Shown: piece by piece, positions 8,677 to 17,630 of the stretch | Layout: each line of letters starts with the position of its first letter | Position numbering within the stretch: the stretch's first letter is position 1 | Source of the DNA: Sulfurospirillum cavolei | Lineage (GTDB): Bacteria > Campylobacterota > Campylobacteria > Campylobacterales > Sulfurospirillaceae | Direction: 5' to 3' (one strand) | NCBI RefSeq assembly: GCF_000813325.1 | Contig: NZ_BBQE01000006.1 | DNA: 64,000 bases | Notes under the pieces: generated by a model | The model's database searches: none | The model's input: only the letters and a program-made list of their open reading frames with translations | What the model was told of the DNA's origin: nothing | Program-made: the position numbers and the translations under genes

Positions 8677-9003
8677 TTAGGATTTATAACCTATCACGTA
8701 ATAGGTATTTTTGTTAGGAACTTTTTCCACCGTAATTTTGTACTTAGCCGACCATTTCAAGATCATATCGTTGACTTCTTCGATCATTTCGCTACTGGGC
8801 GCTTCGTTTTTAATTTTAAAATAATCTTTGTTGCTGGAAAATGCTACAAAACCGTGGTATGCCTTAAGTGCGTCATGCAGAGCAATGAGGTGTTTTTCAA
8901 CGTTTTCAAATCCTACGGTATGAGCGATCACGCGATCCAATTGCGCTTCGGTACTTGGGGTTAACCCGTATCCAAGTTGCGTTAAAATAGCCTGTTTATG
9001 CAT
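8677..9003 (-). CDS. Conserved hypothetical protein, 108 residues
   Basis: This is a small soluble protein with no signal peptide. It is preceded by AAGGAGAAACG, a strong ribosome binding site, so it is probably expressed well. The sequence is mixed alpha/beta with a helical first half (AQLDRVIAHTVGFENVEKH) and a C-terminal half rich in Lys, Val and Tyr (KYKITVEKVPNKN). I believe similar short proteins occur in other Campylobacterota, but I do not recognise a named family. It heads the set with the DUF945-like and EI24-like genes. Confidence 0.65.
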   Translation of the reverse strand: MHKQAILTQLGYGLTPSTEAQLDRVIAHTVGFENVEKHLIALHDALKAYHGFVAFSSNKDYFKIKNEAPSSEMIEEVNDMILKWSAKYKITVEKVPNKNTYYVIGYKS

Positions 9004-9047
9004 CGTTTCTCCTTATAAATTGGGTTGTTTTTTATCTTTATCACGCC

Positions 9048-9120
9048 TTTAGAGCTATGCTCTAAACGCTACGTTAACACTGGGTTTTGCTCGGCGCAAT
9101 GCCCAGCGCACCTTCGGTGC
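9048..9120. other. Three consecutive hairpins between prfB and the 108-residue gene
   Basis: The 150-base gap holds three stem-loops in a row. TTTAGAGC-TAT-GCTCTAAA is at 9048-9066. CTGGG/CCCAG is at 9080-9106 with an inner TTGC/GCAA stem. GCACC-TTC-GGTGC is at 9108-9120, followed on the plus strand by TTTT. No reading frame covers them. They may end prfB transcription, control the downstream gene or mark a small RNA. Confidence 0.5.
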
Positions 9121-9153
9121 TTTTACTTCTTGCAAAATGGATTGCGCAACACG

Positions 9154-10251
9154 TCATTGGCGTTTTTGTGCGATTAGCACGTCTTCGATTACTTTGGAAA
9201 TATCGCCGTCGAGAATGTTGTTGACTTGCGAATAAGCGATATTGCTTCGATTGTCTTTAACTTGTTGGTAAGGCGCTAAAACATAACTGCGAATCTGATG
9301 TCCCCAACCGATTTCGCTCTTTTCGATACCGTCTTTTTCGGCTTGTTGTTTTTCAAGTTCCAACTCGTATAAACGCGATTTAAGCATTTTCATCGCCGAT
9401 GCGCGGTTTTTATGCTGTGAACGATCATTTTGACACTGTACGACGATACCGGTGGGAAGGTGGGTAATACGAATCGCACTGTCGGTTTTATTGACATGTT
9501 GACCTCCCGCACCGCCGGAGCGATAGGTATCGACTTTCAAATCTTTTTCGTCGATGACGATGTCGATATCGTCGTCCACTTCGGGAGAAACCATCACCGA
9601 GCTAAACGACGTGTGACGTTTGGCGTTCGCGTCAAAAGGGCTAATACGCACCAAACGATGAATGCCGTTTTCGACTTTGAGGTAACCGTAAGCGTTTTCT
9701 CCGCGGATAATAAAACTCACGTCCTTAATGCCCGCTTCTTCGCCCTCTTGGTAGTCTAAGACTTCGACTTTAAAGCCGCATCGCTCCGCCCAGCGCAAGT
9801 ACATACGGTACAAAATACTCGCCCAGTCTTGGCTTTCCGTTCCGCCCGCACCCGGATGAATCGAGATAATGGCGTCGTTACCGTCGTTCTCGCCGCTTAA
9901 CATCATGGCGATTTCAAGATCGGTAATGTGCGTTTCCAAATGCTCCGCATCTTTAAAAAGCTCTTCGATCGTCGCCTCGTCATTTTCCGCGTTCGCCATT
10001 TCGTACAAATCGCCCGCATCGTCTACGACGGTTTTGGCTTTTATATAACGATCCAGCAAGGAGTTTAACGCGCGTTTTTCTTTTTGAATTTCGCCCGCTT
10101 TTTTGGCGTCGTTCCAAAATTCGGGATCGTGTTCAATCGCTTCTATTTCGTCGAGGCGTGTTTGAATTTCGTTTGGTTTAATGATCTGCGCGATATTATC
10201 GACTTTTGTGGTCAATTTTTTGAGCAGTTCCGTATACTCGTAATTATCCAA
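9154..10251 (-). CDS. prfB: Peptide chain release factor 2
   Basis: RF2 ends translation at UGA and UAA. The product has 365 residues from a TTG start, the length of the Campylobacter protein. It carries the stop-codon reading tripeptide SPF near residue 204 and the catalytic GGQ near residue 246 (RSGGAGGQHVNKTDSA). I chose TTG 10251 because AAAGGAAA precedes it and because DNYEYTELLKKL matches the family N-terminus. The frame itself runs 11 codons further upstream. There is no internal UGA, so the programmed +1 frameshift of enterobacterial prfB is absent. Confidence 0.93.
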   Translation of the reverse strand: MDNYEYTELLKKLTTKVDNIAQIIKPNEIQTRLDEIEAIEHDPEFWNDAKKAGEIQKEKRALNSLLDRYIKAKTVVDDAGDLYEMANAENDEATIEELFKDAEHLETHITDLEIAMMLSGENDGNDAIISIHPGAGGTESQDWASILYRMYLRWAERCGFKVEVLDYQEGEEAGIKDVSFIIRGENAYGYLKVENGIHRLVRISPFDANAKRHTSFSSVMVSPEVDDDIDIVIDEKDLKVDTYRSGGAGGQHVNKTDSAIRITHLPTGIVVQCQNDRSQHKNRASAMKMLKSRLYELELEKQQAEKDGIEKSEIGWGHQIRSYVLAPYQQVKDNRSNIAYSQVNNILDGDISKVIEDVLIAQKRQ

Positions 10252-10365
10252 ATACTTTCCTTTTGCTATAATACGCTCTTTCAAAGAGACTTCTCAAACC
10301 TCTAACGCCCCATCGACGTCTTGGATCGTTAAAGAAGTCTATTATTTTACTCAAAAGTGCCTAAA

Positions 10366-11187
10366 ATGAAAATAGTACATACCTTAAGCGAGCTCATTGC
10401 CGCGCGTGCCGAACTTCAAGGTTCGGTAGGACTGGTTCCGACGATGGGAGCGCTGCACAACGGACATCTCTCTCTCCTTCAACAATCAACGGCGCAAAAT
10501 GACCGTACGATCGTTTCGATTTTCGTCAATCCGACGCAATTTTTACCCGGAGAAGACCTCGACAAATATCCTAGAAAACCCGAAGCCGATATTAAAATTT
10601 GCGAATTGGCGGGTGTCGACGTGCTTTTTATGCCACGACCAGAAGAGATGTACGCGACGATCGAACCGACGATTCACGCCCCTAGCTCCAAAGCCTACAT
10701 TTTGGAAGGATTGGCACGTCCGGGACACTTTGACGGCGTTTTGCGCGTCGTTTTAAAATTGTTCAACCTGACCAAGCCGACGCGGGCGTATTTCGGGAAA
10801 AAGGATGCTCAACAACTCTATCTCATTCAAAATATGATCACATGCCTCTTTTTGGACATCACGATCGTTCCGTGCGAAATTATCCGCGAAGACGACGGAT
10901 TGGCGCTTTCAAGCCGTAACGCCTATTTAAATCCCGAAGAACGCCGCGAAGCTTTAAAACTGTGCGAGTCGCTCAAAAGCGCAACCTATTTGGTGATGAA
11001 GGGCGAGCGCGACATTTCCGTGATTCAAGCCGCGATGCTTCAAGCCTTAAAGCCTTTACATGTCGAATATGCGGTTATTTTAAACCGCGATTTTGATACA
11101 ATACCTACATTACATGTCGGTCATTCGATTATTTTAGTCTGCGCCAAAGTCGGCACGACGCGTTTGATCGATAATTTATGGATTTAA
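10366..11187 (+). CDS. panC: Pantoate-beta-alanine ligase
   Basis: PanC joins pantoate and beta-alanine using ATP, the last step of pantothenate synthesis. The 273-residue protein shows the HIGH-type motif PTMGALHNGHLSL near residues 26 to 38. It also has FVNPTQF, RPGHFDGV, YFGKKDAQQL and the KMSKS-like LSSRNAYL. A GTG three codons upstream is possible, but ATG 10366 gives the usual MKIV start. panB lies elsewhere in this window, about 31 kb away, so the pathway is not one operon. The end overlaps the upstream alternative start of rimO. A TTACATGTCG variant of the dispersed word occurs in the 3' part. Confidence 0.95.
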   Translation: MKIVHTLSELIAARAELQGSVGLVPTMGALHNGHLSLLQQSTAQNDRTIVSIFVNPTQFLPGEDLDKYPRKPEADIKICELAGVDVLFMPRPEEMYATIEPTIHAPSSKAYILEGLARPGHFDGVLRVVLKLFNLTKPTRAYFGKKDAQQLYLIQNMITCLFLDITIVPCEIIREDDGLALSSRNAYLNPEERREALKLCESLKSATYLVMKGERDISVIQAAMLQALKPLHVEYAVILNRDFDTIPTLHVGHSIILVCAKVGTTRLIDNLWI

Positions 11188-11195
11188 GGACACCC

Positions 11196-12506
11196 GTGAA
11201 AAAACTCCATCTCGTCTCACTCGGATGCAACAAAAACCTCGTCGACAGCGAAGTCATGCTCGGCAAACTCAAACATTACGAGCTTTGCGACGATCCCGCG
11301 AAAGCCGACGTCCTCATCGTCAACACGTGCGGATTTATCGGTCCTGCGAAACAAGAGAGCCTCAATACGATTTTTTCACTTCACGAAACGCGTAAAAAAA
11401 ATTCCTTACTCGTGATGGCGGGATGTTTAAGCGAGCGTTACAAAGAAGAACTTACCCATGAGCTCAAAGAGGTCGATCTCTTTACGGGTGTCGGCGATTA
11501 CGACAAAATCGACGAGATTATCGCGCTTCGTCAAAATCGCTTTTCTCCCTCAACCTATCTTTTAAACGAAGAAGAACGCGTTATTACGGGTTCCAATGCC
11601 CATGCTTACGTCAAACTTTCCGAGGGGTGCAATCAAACCTGTAGTTTTTGCGCGATTCCGAATTTTAAAGGAAAACTCTTTTCGCGCACGCTCGAATCGA
11701 TCGAAAAAGAGGTGCGTTTCCTCGTTGCCAAAGGCTTTTTCGATTTTAGTTTTATTTCCCAAGACAGCAGCTCCTTTTTAAGAGACCGCGGCGAAAAAGA
11801 GGGTTTGATGCGCCTCATTGAAACGATTGAAGCCATCGAGGGCGTCAAGAGTGCGCGCATTTTATACCTCTATCCGACAACGACGTCCAACGCACTGATT
11901 GAACGCATTATCGCTTCGCCTTTGTTTCACAACTATTTTGATATGCCGATTCAACACATCAGCGATACGATGCTCAAACGCATGAAACGAGGTGCCGGAA
12001 AAGAGCGCATTATCGAACAATTAACCTTGATGCGCCAAGCACCGAACAGTTTTATTCGCACCAGCTTTATCGTCGGACATCCGCAAGAGAGCGATGCGGA
12101 ATTTGAAGAACTGCTTGCCTTTATGAAAACGTTTCGCTTCGATCGCGTCAATATCTTTGCGTATTCGGACGAAGAAGATACTTCCGCGCATGCGATGGAA
12201 GGCAAAATCGATACTAAAACGATCAATGCACGCATTAAAAAGCTCGATAAACTCGTTGCCGCGCAGACCATGCAAAGCCTCAAAAACGAAATCGGTAAAA
12301 GCGTAACGATCCTGATCGAAGGAGAGAGCAGCGAACATGAGCTTTTTATGGGAGCGCGCGAACTGCTTTGGGCGCCGAGCATCGACGGCGAAATTCTCGT
12401 CAACGACTCGGACGTTGAAAACGTTCGTATCGGAGCGTGCTACCAAGCGCGCATCAACGAACTTGCCGGAGATAAGCTCATTGCCGCCATCACCGCTCTT
12501 GCATGA
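11196..12506 (+). CDS. rimO: Ribosomal protein S12 methylthiotransferase
   Basis: RimO is a radical-SAM enzyme that adds a methylthio group to an aspartate of ribosomal protein S12. The 436-residue protein has the three N-terminal cluster cysteines (SLGCNKN, NTCGFI, MAGCLSE). The radical-SAM motif CNQTCSFCAIP is near residue 145, and a C-terminal TRAM-like domain is present. GTG 11196 is preferred because AAGGA sits 7 bases before it. An ATG at 11178 is the alternative. The LGCNKN signature and the SEGCNQTC form favour RimO over MiaB, whose gene is elsewhere in the window. The end overlaps tilS. Confidence 0.93.
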   Translation: MKKLHLVSLGCNKNLVDSEVMLGKLKHYELCDDPAKADVLIVNTCGFIGPAKQESLNTIFSLHETRKKNSLLVMAGCLSERYKEELTHELKEVDLFTGVGDYDKIDEIIALRQNRFSPSTYLLNEEERVITGSNAHAYVKLSEGCNQTCSFCAIPNFKGKLFSRTLESIEKEVRFLVAKGFFDFSFISQDSSSFLRDRGEKEGLMRLIETIEAIEGVKSARILYLYPTTTSNALIERIIASPLFHNYFDMPIQHISDTMLKRMKRGAGKERIIEQLTLMRQAPNSFIRTSFIVGHPQESDAEFEELLAFMKTFRFDRVNIFAYSDEEDTSAHAMEGKIDTKTINARIKKLDKLVAAQTMQSLKNEIGKSVTILIEGESSEHELFMGARELLWAPSIDGEILVNDSDVENVRIGACYQARINELAGDKLIAAITALA

Positions 12507-13470
12507 AGAAACCCTGACTTTTCTTCGTAACCGCAAAAATCTTTTAGCCTTTTCGGGAGGCGGCGATTCGACCGCCCTCTTCTTTTTACTCGAACAAGCG
12601 AACATCCCTTTCGATATCGTCTTAGTCAATTATCAAACCCGAGCGCAAAGCGACGACGAAGAGCGCTATGCCAAAACGCTTGCGTCACGTTTCCATAAAC
12701 GCTACTTTATCTTTACATGTAAGCTTTCTTCGTCTAATTTTGAGCATCGGGCTCGTTATGAGCGTTACGGCTGTTGTGAAACCTTGATGTGCTACTACGG
12801 GTACGACACGTTGGTGACGGCACACCATTTGGGCGATCGTTTGGAGTGGTTTTTGATGCAACTCTCCAAAGGTGCGGGTTTGGTCGAGATGCTCGGTATG
12901 CATGCCTACGAGGAGCGAAAAGATTACATGTTGGTTCGTCCGCTCCTGCATCTTACCAAAGCGGCATTAGAACACTTTCTAGATAAAAGGGGAGTGGAGT
13001 ATTTTCACGACGCAAGCAACGACGATACCTCCGTGTTGCGTAACCGTATCCGCCATACGTTTGCGACGCCGTTTCTTGGCTTAAACGAAGAAGGAATCGC
13101 TCAAAGCTTCGCTTACCTCGAAGCGGACGCTAAACGTCTTTTACCCAAAGGTTCCAAGCGGCTCGGCGATCTTTTTATCTACGATAGAAACGCCGATGAT
13201 TTGATCAATATTCGACGTGTCGACAAAGCGTTAAAATGCTTAGGAAAAGTGCTCTCTAAAGCCGAGCGCGATGAAGTGTTACGTACCAAAGACTGCGTCG
13301 TCGGCGGAAGATTGGCGGTGGTGTTTGACGAGTCTAAAATTTACGTCGCGCCTTTTCTCAAGACCGTCATGCCCAAATCCTTTAAAGAAACCTGCCGCAA
13401 GGCACGCATTCCCCTCAAGATTCGTGCGTACCTGTTTACTTCCGAGCTGAATCCTTCGTCGTTGCATTGA
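12481..13470 (+). CDS. tilS: tRNA(Ile)-lysidine synthetase
   Basis: TilS attaches lysine to C34 of the tRNA-Ile2 anticodon so that it reads AUA. The PP-loop motif AFSGGGDSTALFF lies near residues 22 to 34, and the family motif RNRIRHTFATPF is near residue 185. I place the start at TTG 12481 because GGAGATAAGC lies at the right distance. The reading frame is open much further upstream inside rimO. It overlaps the rimO end by 26 bases. Its 3' end overlaps the convergent PilO-like gene by 35 bases. At 329 residues it lacks the longer C-terminal domains of the E. coli protein, as in other Campylobacterota. One TTACATGTAA copy lies inside it. Confidence 0.9.
   Translation: MPPSPLLHEETLTFLRNRKNLLAFSGGGDSTALFFLLEQANIPFDIVLVNYQTRAQSDDEERYAKTLASRFHKRYFIFTCKLSSSNFEHRARYERYGCCETLMCYYGYDTLVTAHHLGDRLEWFLMQLSKGAGLVEMLGMHAYEERKDYMLVRPLLHLTKAALEHFLDKRGVEYFHDASNDDTSVLRNRIRHTFATPFLGLNEEGIAQSFAYLEADAKRLLPKGSKRLGDLFIYDRNADDLINIRRVDKALKCLGKVLSKAERDEVLRTKDCVVGGRLAVVFDESKIYVAPFLKTVMPKSFKETCRKARIPLKIRAYLFTSELNPSSLH
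12713..12722. repeat. TTACATGTAA dispersed palindrome, copy 4
   Basis: This exact copy is inside tilS and is read as part of FTCKL. It is flanked as CTTTACATGTAAGC, close to the form seen at the nusA terminator. Confidence 0.6.
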
Positions 13471-13993
13471 GGTCGTAAACCTTGATTTTGAACGTTGAGG
13501 AGATCGTTTGCGCGTTAGATTCTAAATGAATCGGAAAATCGGCTTGCACGATATTGTTGTAGCGATTGAGCCCTTCGAGGAAATTGTAAAAATTCGTCGG
13601 GGTTTTGAGCGTCGAAGTCACGTTGAGCTCATACTCGACAAACTCTTTTTTATAATCGGATTTTGAAACTTCGACCAATGAGACGTTGGTAAAAAACTTT
13701 CCGGCATAACGTATAAATTCGGCGGGTGCAAAGGTATGTTTAAACGCCTGAATCGCATGAACGTTCTCGGCTTTGAGCTTCGAGAGTTCGGCTTCACGCT
13801 CCAAAAAAAGGTTTTCGACGCGCGTTTTATGCACTAAAACCCGCTTGTATTCGGCTTGCAATACGCGGTACTCTTTGACGTTGGGAATAATCAAAATAAA
13901 AATAAACCCGAACGTTATCACGAGAAACACCATCAAGAAAAGCAAGAGTTTCATCAAATCTATTTTTTCAAGACTGCGATCAAAACTAGTCAC
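13436..13993 (-). CDS. PilO-like inner-membrane protein
   Basis: The 185-residue protein has a short cytoplasmic start, one transmembrane helix (about residues 13 to 36) and a coiled-coil stretch (residues 40 to 78). An alpha/beta domain follows, containing the phrase TPTNFYNFLEGLNRYNNIVQ. This is the architecture of PilO/GspM-type proteins that align the inner-membrane platform of type IV pili and related secretion or competence machines. It is the third gene after PilM-like and PilN-like genes, with an 8-base overlap to the latter. The family call rests on architecture and order. Its end overlaps tilS by 35 bases tail to tail. Confidence 0.65.
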   Translation of the reverse strand: MTSFDRSLEKIDLMKLLLFLMVFLVITFGFIFILIIPNVKEYRVLQAEYKRVLVHKTRVENLFLEREAELSKLKAENVHAIQAFKHTFAPAEFIRYAGKFFTNVSLVEVSKSDYKKEFVEYELNVTSTLKTPTNFYNFLEGLNRYNNIVQADFPIHLESNAQTISSTFKIKVYDLNATTKDSARK

Positions 13994-14507
13994 CGATGCT
14001 CTCCTCTGCGATGATTTTATTAACGCTGACGAAGTTATACCATCCCTCTTTCGTCAAATAAAAATTCGTATTGCTGGTATGAAAAATCGATTTCAAAGGC
14101 GCCGCCAAAAGAAAATTGAACGTGTCTTGCGTCGGCGTTACCCCATATAAGATCAACGAGTTGCGCTCCATTTCGACTTTTTTCAGCGTAATTTGATCGG
14201 GAACCAAATCAAACAAATTTTTCATGCTCTCTTTTAAAAGCGTGTTGTTGGAAAAAATCTCTTCCGCAAGCGCTTTTTGACGCAAGATCAACCCGATAAT
14301 CTCATCGTCTTCGTCAATGCGTTTTTCAAGTGTTTCGCGCTCGCTCGTTAAATCGACCATACCGGTTTTAAACGAGCGGATTTCATACGCCAGATAGCCG
14401 TCGAAAAGCAGCATAAAGCCCGACATCGACAGAATAAAAATAACCCACATTTTGCTAAAAAGCGATAAAAAGGGCTTTGGTCTTGGCGTTATAAAGCTGT
14501 ATTTCAT
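13986..14507 (-). CDS. PilN-like inner-membrane protein
   Basis: The 173-residue protein has a basic N-terminus, one transmembrane helix (about residues 20 to 42) and a coiled coil (residues 50 to 90). The C-terminal part contains SMKNLFDLVPDQITLKKVEM, which resembles the PilN phrase in which a residue set around 'LVPDQI' begins the ferredoxin-like fold. It overlaps the PilM-like gene by 4 bases and the PilO-like gene by 8. In C. jejuni comparable single-helix proteins work in natural transformation, so a role in DNA uptake or pilus assembly is inferred. Confidence 0.65.
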   Translation of the reverse strand: MKYSFITPRPKPFLSLFSKMWVIFILSMSGFMLLFDGYLAYEIRSFKTGMVDLTSERETLEKRIDEDDEIIGLILRQKALAEEIFSNNTLLKESMKNLFDLVPDQITLKKVEMERNSLILYGVTPTQDTFNFLLAAPLKSIFHTSNTNFYLTKEGWYNFVSVNKIIAEESIGD

Positions 14508-15565
14508 TGAAACACCTCGCGAATCGCCAAATCGCAGACTTTTTCGCCGATATCGACTTTGTGAAGCTCCACGTCCATCATAAGTTCGTCTTCGATTTGA
14601 TGGATCAAGTCCGAACTGACTTCGTAACCGTCGAAAATAATGATCTCTTCGATAAATTCGCTCGGATAGAGAGGATTGTGGTAATACTCTTCCAGCGACG
14701 ATTTTAAGTATTTGTAAACCGTTAAATCCCGCCCGTAAAGCTCTAAGCTCACGTCTTCTTCTTTAATTTCGTTGAGTCCTTTAAAAAATCCGAGCGTTTT
14801 ATCGTCTACGTCGGAGAAGGTATCGCCCGAACGTAAATCGTCGATCGTATCCAAATCGCTTAGCTCTCCGAGTTCATCCAGCTCTTCTTGTTCGGTCTCG
14901 CCATGCGCCAACTCCGGAAGTTCTCCCGCACCGACGATTTCTTCTTCTTTTTGCTCGTTCTCCCAATCGTTGAGGTCGTTGCTACGTGTAAAAGAGGATT
15001 CGTTTTGCGTTTTAAAGAAAGCGCCGAAATGAAGACGCGTTTCGTTAAACACCGCCATAATAAAAAAATTATGCCCGTTTAAAAGATAACATGTAGGTTT
15101 ATTTTTCGGTTTTTGACTGCTGACAAAATCGCTTAAAACGATAAAAGGAGAGACGATAAAATCAACACCCGCTTCCGAAAAAAGATTTTTGACGCTCTTA
15201 ATTTCCATCGAAGCGGCATACGCCGTCCATTGATTACGAACCGACAGGCAATAGGTAGTCTCCGTATCGATATTGTGTCTTTGCAGGCTTTTTTTATCGA
15301 CACCTTCGATTGCACCTTGCCCCAAAGCATCCAATAAATAAGCGATATAAACGAAGCGGTATTCGTCTTGTAAATGCATCAAATAAGTTTCAAGTGCTTG
15401 ATCCAACGCCTCAAGCGGAAGTGTGAGGGAAAACGTCTTTGTAAACGTTTTGAGAACCGCTCCTTTTTTGAGAACCTTGCAACGCAAAACGCATTCGGCA
15501 TCGTTCACCACGATAGAGACAAAAAGATTTTCAAATTTTTTTTGTAGAACCGTTTTAATGCTCAT
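14504..15565 (-). CDS. PilM-like protein with acidic insertion
   Basis: This 353-residue soluble protein leads the PilM-N-O order and is probably the actin-like cytoplasmic partner, although classic ATPase motifs are not evident. Residues from about 195 to 255 form a strongly acidic, low-complexity stretch (ENEQKEEE, EQEELDELGELSDLD) that looks like a flexible insertion. The C-terminal part ends with YEVSSDLIHQIEDELMMD. In this lineage PilM-like components serve competence-type systems, and the C. jejuni Cts proteins are the natural comparison. No pilin, secretin or ATPase gene is adjacent, so the rest of the machine must lie elsewhere. Confidence 0.55.
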   Translation of the reverse strand: MSIKTVLQKKFENLFVSIVVNDAECVLRCKVLKKGAVLKTFTKTFSLTLPLEALDQALETYLMHLQDEYRFVYIAYLLDALGQGAIEGVDKKSLQRHNIDTETTYCLSVRNQWTAYAASMEIKSVKNLFSEAGVDFIVSPFIVLSDFVSSQKPKNKPTCYLLNGHNFFIMAVFNETRLHFGAFFKTQNESSFTRSNDLNDWENEQKEEEIVGAGELPELAHGETEQEELDELGELSDLDTIDDLRSGDTFSDVDDKTLGFFKGLNEIKEEDVSLELYGRDLTVYKYLKSSLEEYYHNPLYPSEFIEEIIIFDGYEVSSDLIHQIEDELMMDVELHKVDIGEKVCDLAIREVFQ

Positions 15566-15682
15566 ACGTCGTCTCTTTTATTCACATGCTTGCTCACGGA
15601 GGTTAATTTTAGCTTATATATTAGACTAATCTTGCTTAAGCTTTCTAAAAGTGCAAGCAAAAGACGTACCGATTGAGTGCCG

Positions 15683-16324
15683 TTAATCATTTGCCGCATG
15701 CACAAGGAGCTCGCGTTGAATCAAAGCTTTTGCCTCATCAAGCGAAAGTCCGTCCACGTAAAAAGGATTACTGTAATAAAAATGAAGCGTACTAAAAGGT
15801 TTGGGAATACAAAACGCGTCCCAACTGTTCATCGTCCAAAAAGAGCTCGGACGGCAATTAACCGCGATAATCGGAGCACAGCGCATCTGTGCTAAAATAA
15901 CCACGCCGTCCGCTACGGAATAACGAGGCCCTCTTGGCCCATCGGGCGTGATAGCCACGTCGCGTCCGTTTTTCAAGCTCCGCAAAGCCGCTCGTAAAAC
16001 GGTGCTACCGCCTTTAGACGAACTGCCGCGAATCGTTTGCGCACCGGCAAGCTCCACCACCCTTGCGATCATTTCTCCATCACTATGACGGCTAATAATC
16101 GCATCCACTTTAATCTGTTTTGCATAATACATGTAACCGAAAATCAGTGCTAAAATATCGCCGTGCCATGCCGCATAAATACTCGGCGTATCGGCACCGT
16201 TGATCTCTTCGTGTAGCACTTTTTTACATGTCGCAAAAAGAATTTTCGTTAAAAGATAAACGATGGGCGGCGCGACCCGCACAAGCAATGCGCGCCGGCT
16301 TTTTTTAGAGAACCAATTCGCCAT
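15683..16324 (-). CDS. DUF374 lysophospholipid acyltransferase family protein
   Basis: The 213-residue protein belongs to the DUF374/LpxL-like acyltransferases. It has an N-terminal hydrophobic segment (APPIVYLLTKILF) and AAWHGDILAL near residue 50 with the likely catalytic His-x-x-Asp core. The conserved ITPDGPRGPRY is near residue 124. Such enzymes move fatty acyl chains to lipid acceptors at the inner membrane, but the acceptor is not known here. I chose ATG 16324, since the frame is open upstream only as an overlap with miaB. It overlaps the end of miaB by 20 bases, which suggests coupled translation. Confidence 0.85.
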   Translation of the reverse strand: MANWFSKKSRRALLVRVAPPIVYLLTKILFATCKKVLHEEINGADTPSIYAAWHGDILALIFGYMYYAKQIKVDAIISRHSDGEMIARVVELAGAQTIRGSSSKGGSTVLRAALRSLKNGRDVAITPDGPRGPRYSVADGVVILAQMRCAPIIAVNCRPSSFWTMNSWDAFCIPKPFSTLHFYYSNPFYVDGLSLDEAKALIQRELLVHAAND

Positions 16325-17621
16325 AGAGCGAAAGCCGTTTAGGGTTGGTGATTTTAATATTGACGGTACGACCGAGCAAGTTCTCGTCACCCTTAATCTG
16401 AACCAGTGCGTTGTTGTCGCTTCGTCCGGCAAGGTAACCGCTATTGCGAAGTTCGTCGATATACACGGGATAGATCTTATCAAGGTGCGATAAAGCGATC
16501 TCGTCTAAAATGTCGTCTTGTAAAAGTTGCAGTCGCTCCAACCGCGCCGAGCCAATTTCCGAATCGATTTGATCGGTAAATTCCGCCGCTTTGGTTAAAG
16601 GGCGTGCGGAATACTTAAACGCAAATACCTGCTCAAATTTGACCTGTCGCATCACGTCGAGCGTCTCTTCGAAATCTTCGTCGCTCTCACCCGGAAACGC
16701 CACAATAATATCGGTGCTGATCGAAACATCGGGAATCATTTCGCGCAATTTCAACGCCCGATTTAAAAACCACTCCTTACTATAACCGCGTTTCATCCGC
16801 TCTAAAATGCGTGTTGAACCGCTTTGCAGGGGCATATGCATCGACTTGCAGACTTTGGGATTTGAGGCAAATGTCTCTAAAAATTTATCGTCCATATGCA
16901 AAGGATGCGGAGACGTAAAGCGAATGCGCTCAACTTCGGGAATTTCGGCAATGCAATTTAAAAGATCCGAAAAGTCCATATCTAAACGTACGTTGCCGCT
17001 AAAACGCTTTCCGTAATTGTTGACGTTTTGCCCCAATAAGAAAATCTCTTTTGCCCCGTTTTTAGCCGCTTTGCGTGCTTCGTTCAAAATGAGGTCGGCG
17101 GGGATGGATATCTCTTCGCCTCTGGTATGCGGGACGATGCAGTAGGTGCATTTTTTATCGCAGCCGATAGAGATATTGACGTACGCTTTATAAAGACTGT
17201 TACGATATTCGCCAAACGCGTAAGCACTTTCGTCGTAATCGGTATCGACGCTTAAAAATTTTTCGTTATTGACCGCAGTTGAAATCTTAGAGACGTTACG
17301 CGCACCGATAACAAAACTGACGTAAGGGGCACGTTTAAAGATTTCTTTGCCTAAGTGGCTTGCGGTGCATCCGCATACGCCGATTTTGGCACCGTCTTTT
17401 TTTTGAAGGTTGTATTTTCCGATTTCTGAAAAAAGTTTACTGACGGGTTTTTCGCGCACGCTACAGGTGTTAATCACGATTAAATCCGCTTCTTGTATAT
17501 TTTGCGTTAGAACATAATTTTCAAGGCTTCCGAGTTCTGCGATGATGTGTTCGGAATCCCGAACGTTCATCGCACACCCTAGAGTCTCGATAAAAAGCTT
17601 TTTCTCTTCTTTTATACCCAA
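16305..17621 (-). CDS. miaB: tRNA-2-methylthio-N6-dimethylallyladenosine synthase
   Basis: MiaB adds a methylthio group to i6A37 of tRNAs that read codons starting with U. The 438-residue enzyme has the auxiliary cluster cysteines in TLGCAMN, INTCSVR and VCGCTAS. The radical-SAM motif CDKKCTYCIVPHTRG is near residue 153, and a C-terminal TRAM domain is present. Translation starts at TTG, 7 bases after AAGG. It follows the HP0268-like gene by 9 bases, the same neighbour pair as HP0268-HP0269 in H. pylori. Confidence 0.95.
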   Translation of the reverse strand: MGIKEEKKLFIETLGCAMNVRDSEHIIAELGSLENYVLTQNIQEADLIVINTCSVREKPVSKLFSEIGKYNLQKKDGAKIGVCGCTASHLGKEIFKRAPYVSFVIGARNVSKISTAVNNEKFLSVDTDYDESAYAFGEYRNSLYKAYVNISIGCDKKCTYCIVPHTRGEEISIPADLILNEARKAAKNGAKEIFLLGQNVNNYGKRFSGNVRLDMDFSDLLNCIAEIPEVERIRFTSPHPLHMDDKFLETFASNPKVCKSMHMPLQSGSTRILERMKRGYSKEWFLNRALKLREMIPDVSISTDIIVAFPGESDEDFEETLDVMRQVKFEQVFAFKYSARPLTKAAEFTDQIDSEIGSARLERLQLLQDDILDEIALSHLDKIYPVYIDELRNSGYLAGRSDNNALVQIKGDENLLGRTVNIKITNPKRLSLYGELVL

Positions 17622-17630
17622 AACACGACC

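Noticed and set aside
9154..10284. Possible programmed frameshift in prfB
   Set aside because: The frame is continuous with no internal UGA near codon 26 and the length matches the non-frameshifting Campylobacter form.
12337..12480. Upstream extension of the tilS frame inside rimO
   Set aside because: The extra residues have no TilS similarity, and a ribosome binding site supports the TTG at 12481.
14772..15032. Serine-rich plus-strand frame opposite the PilM-like gene
   Set aside because: It is the complement of the acidic insertion in the PilM-like gene, with no other support.
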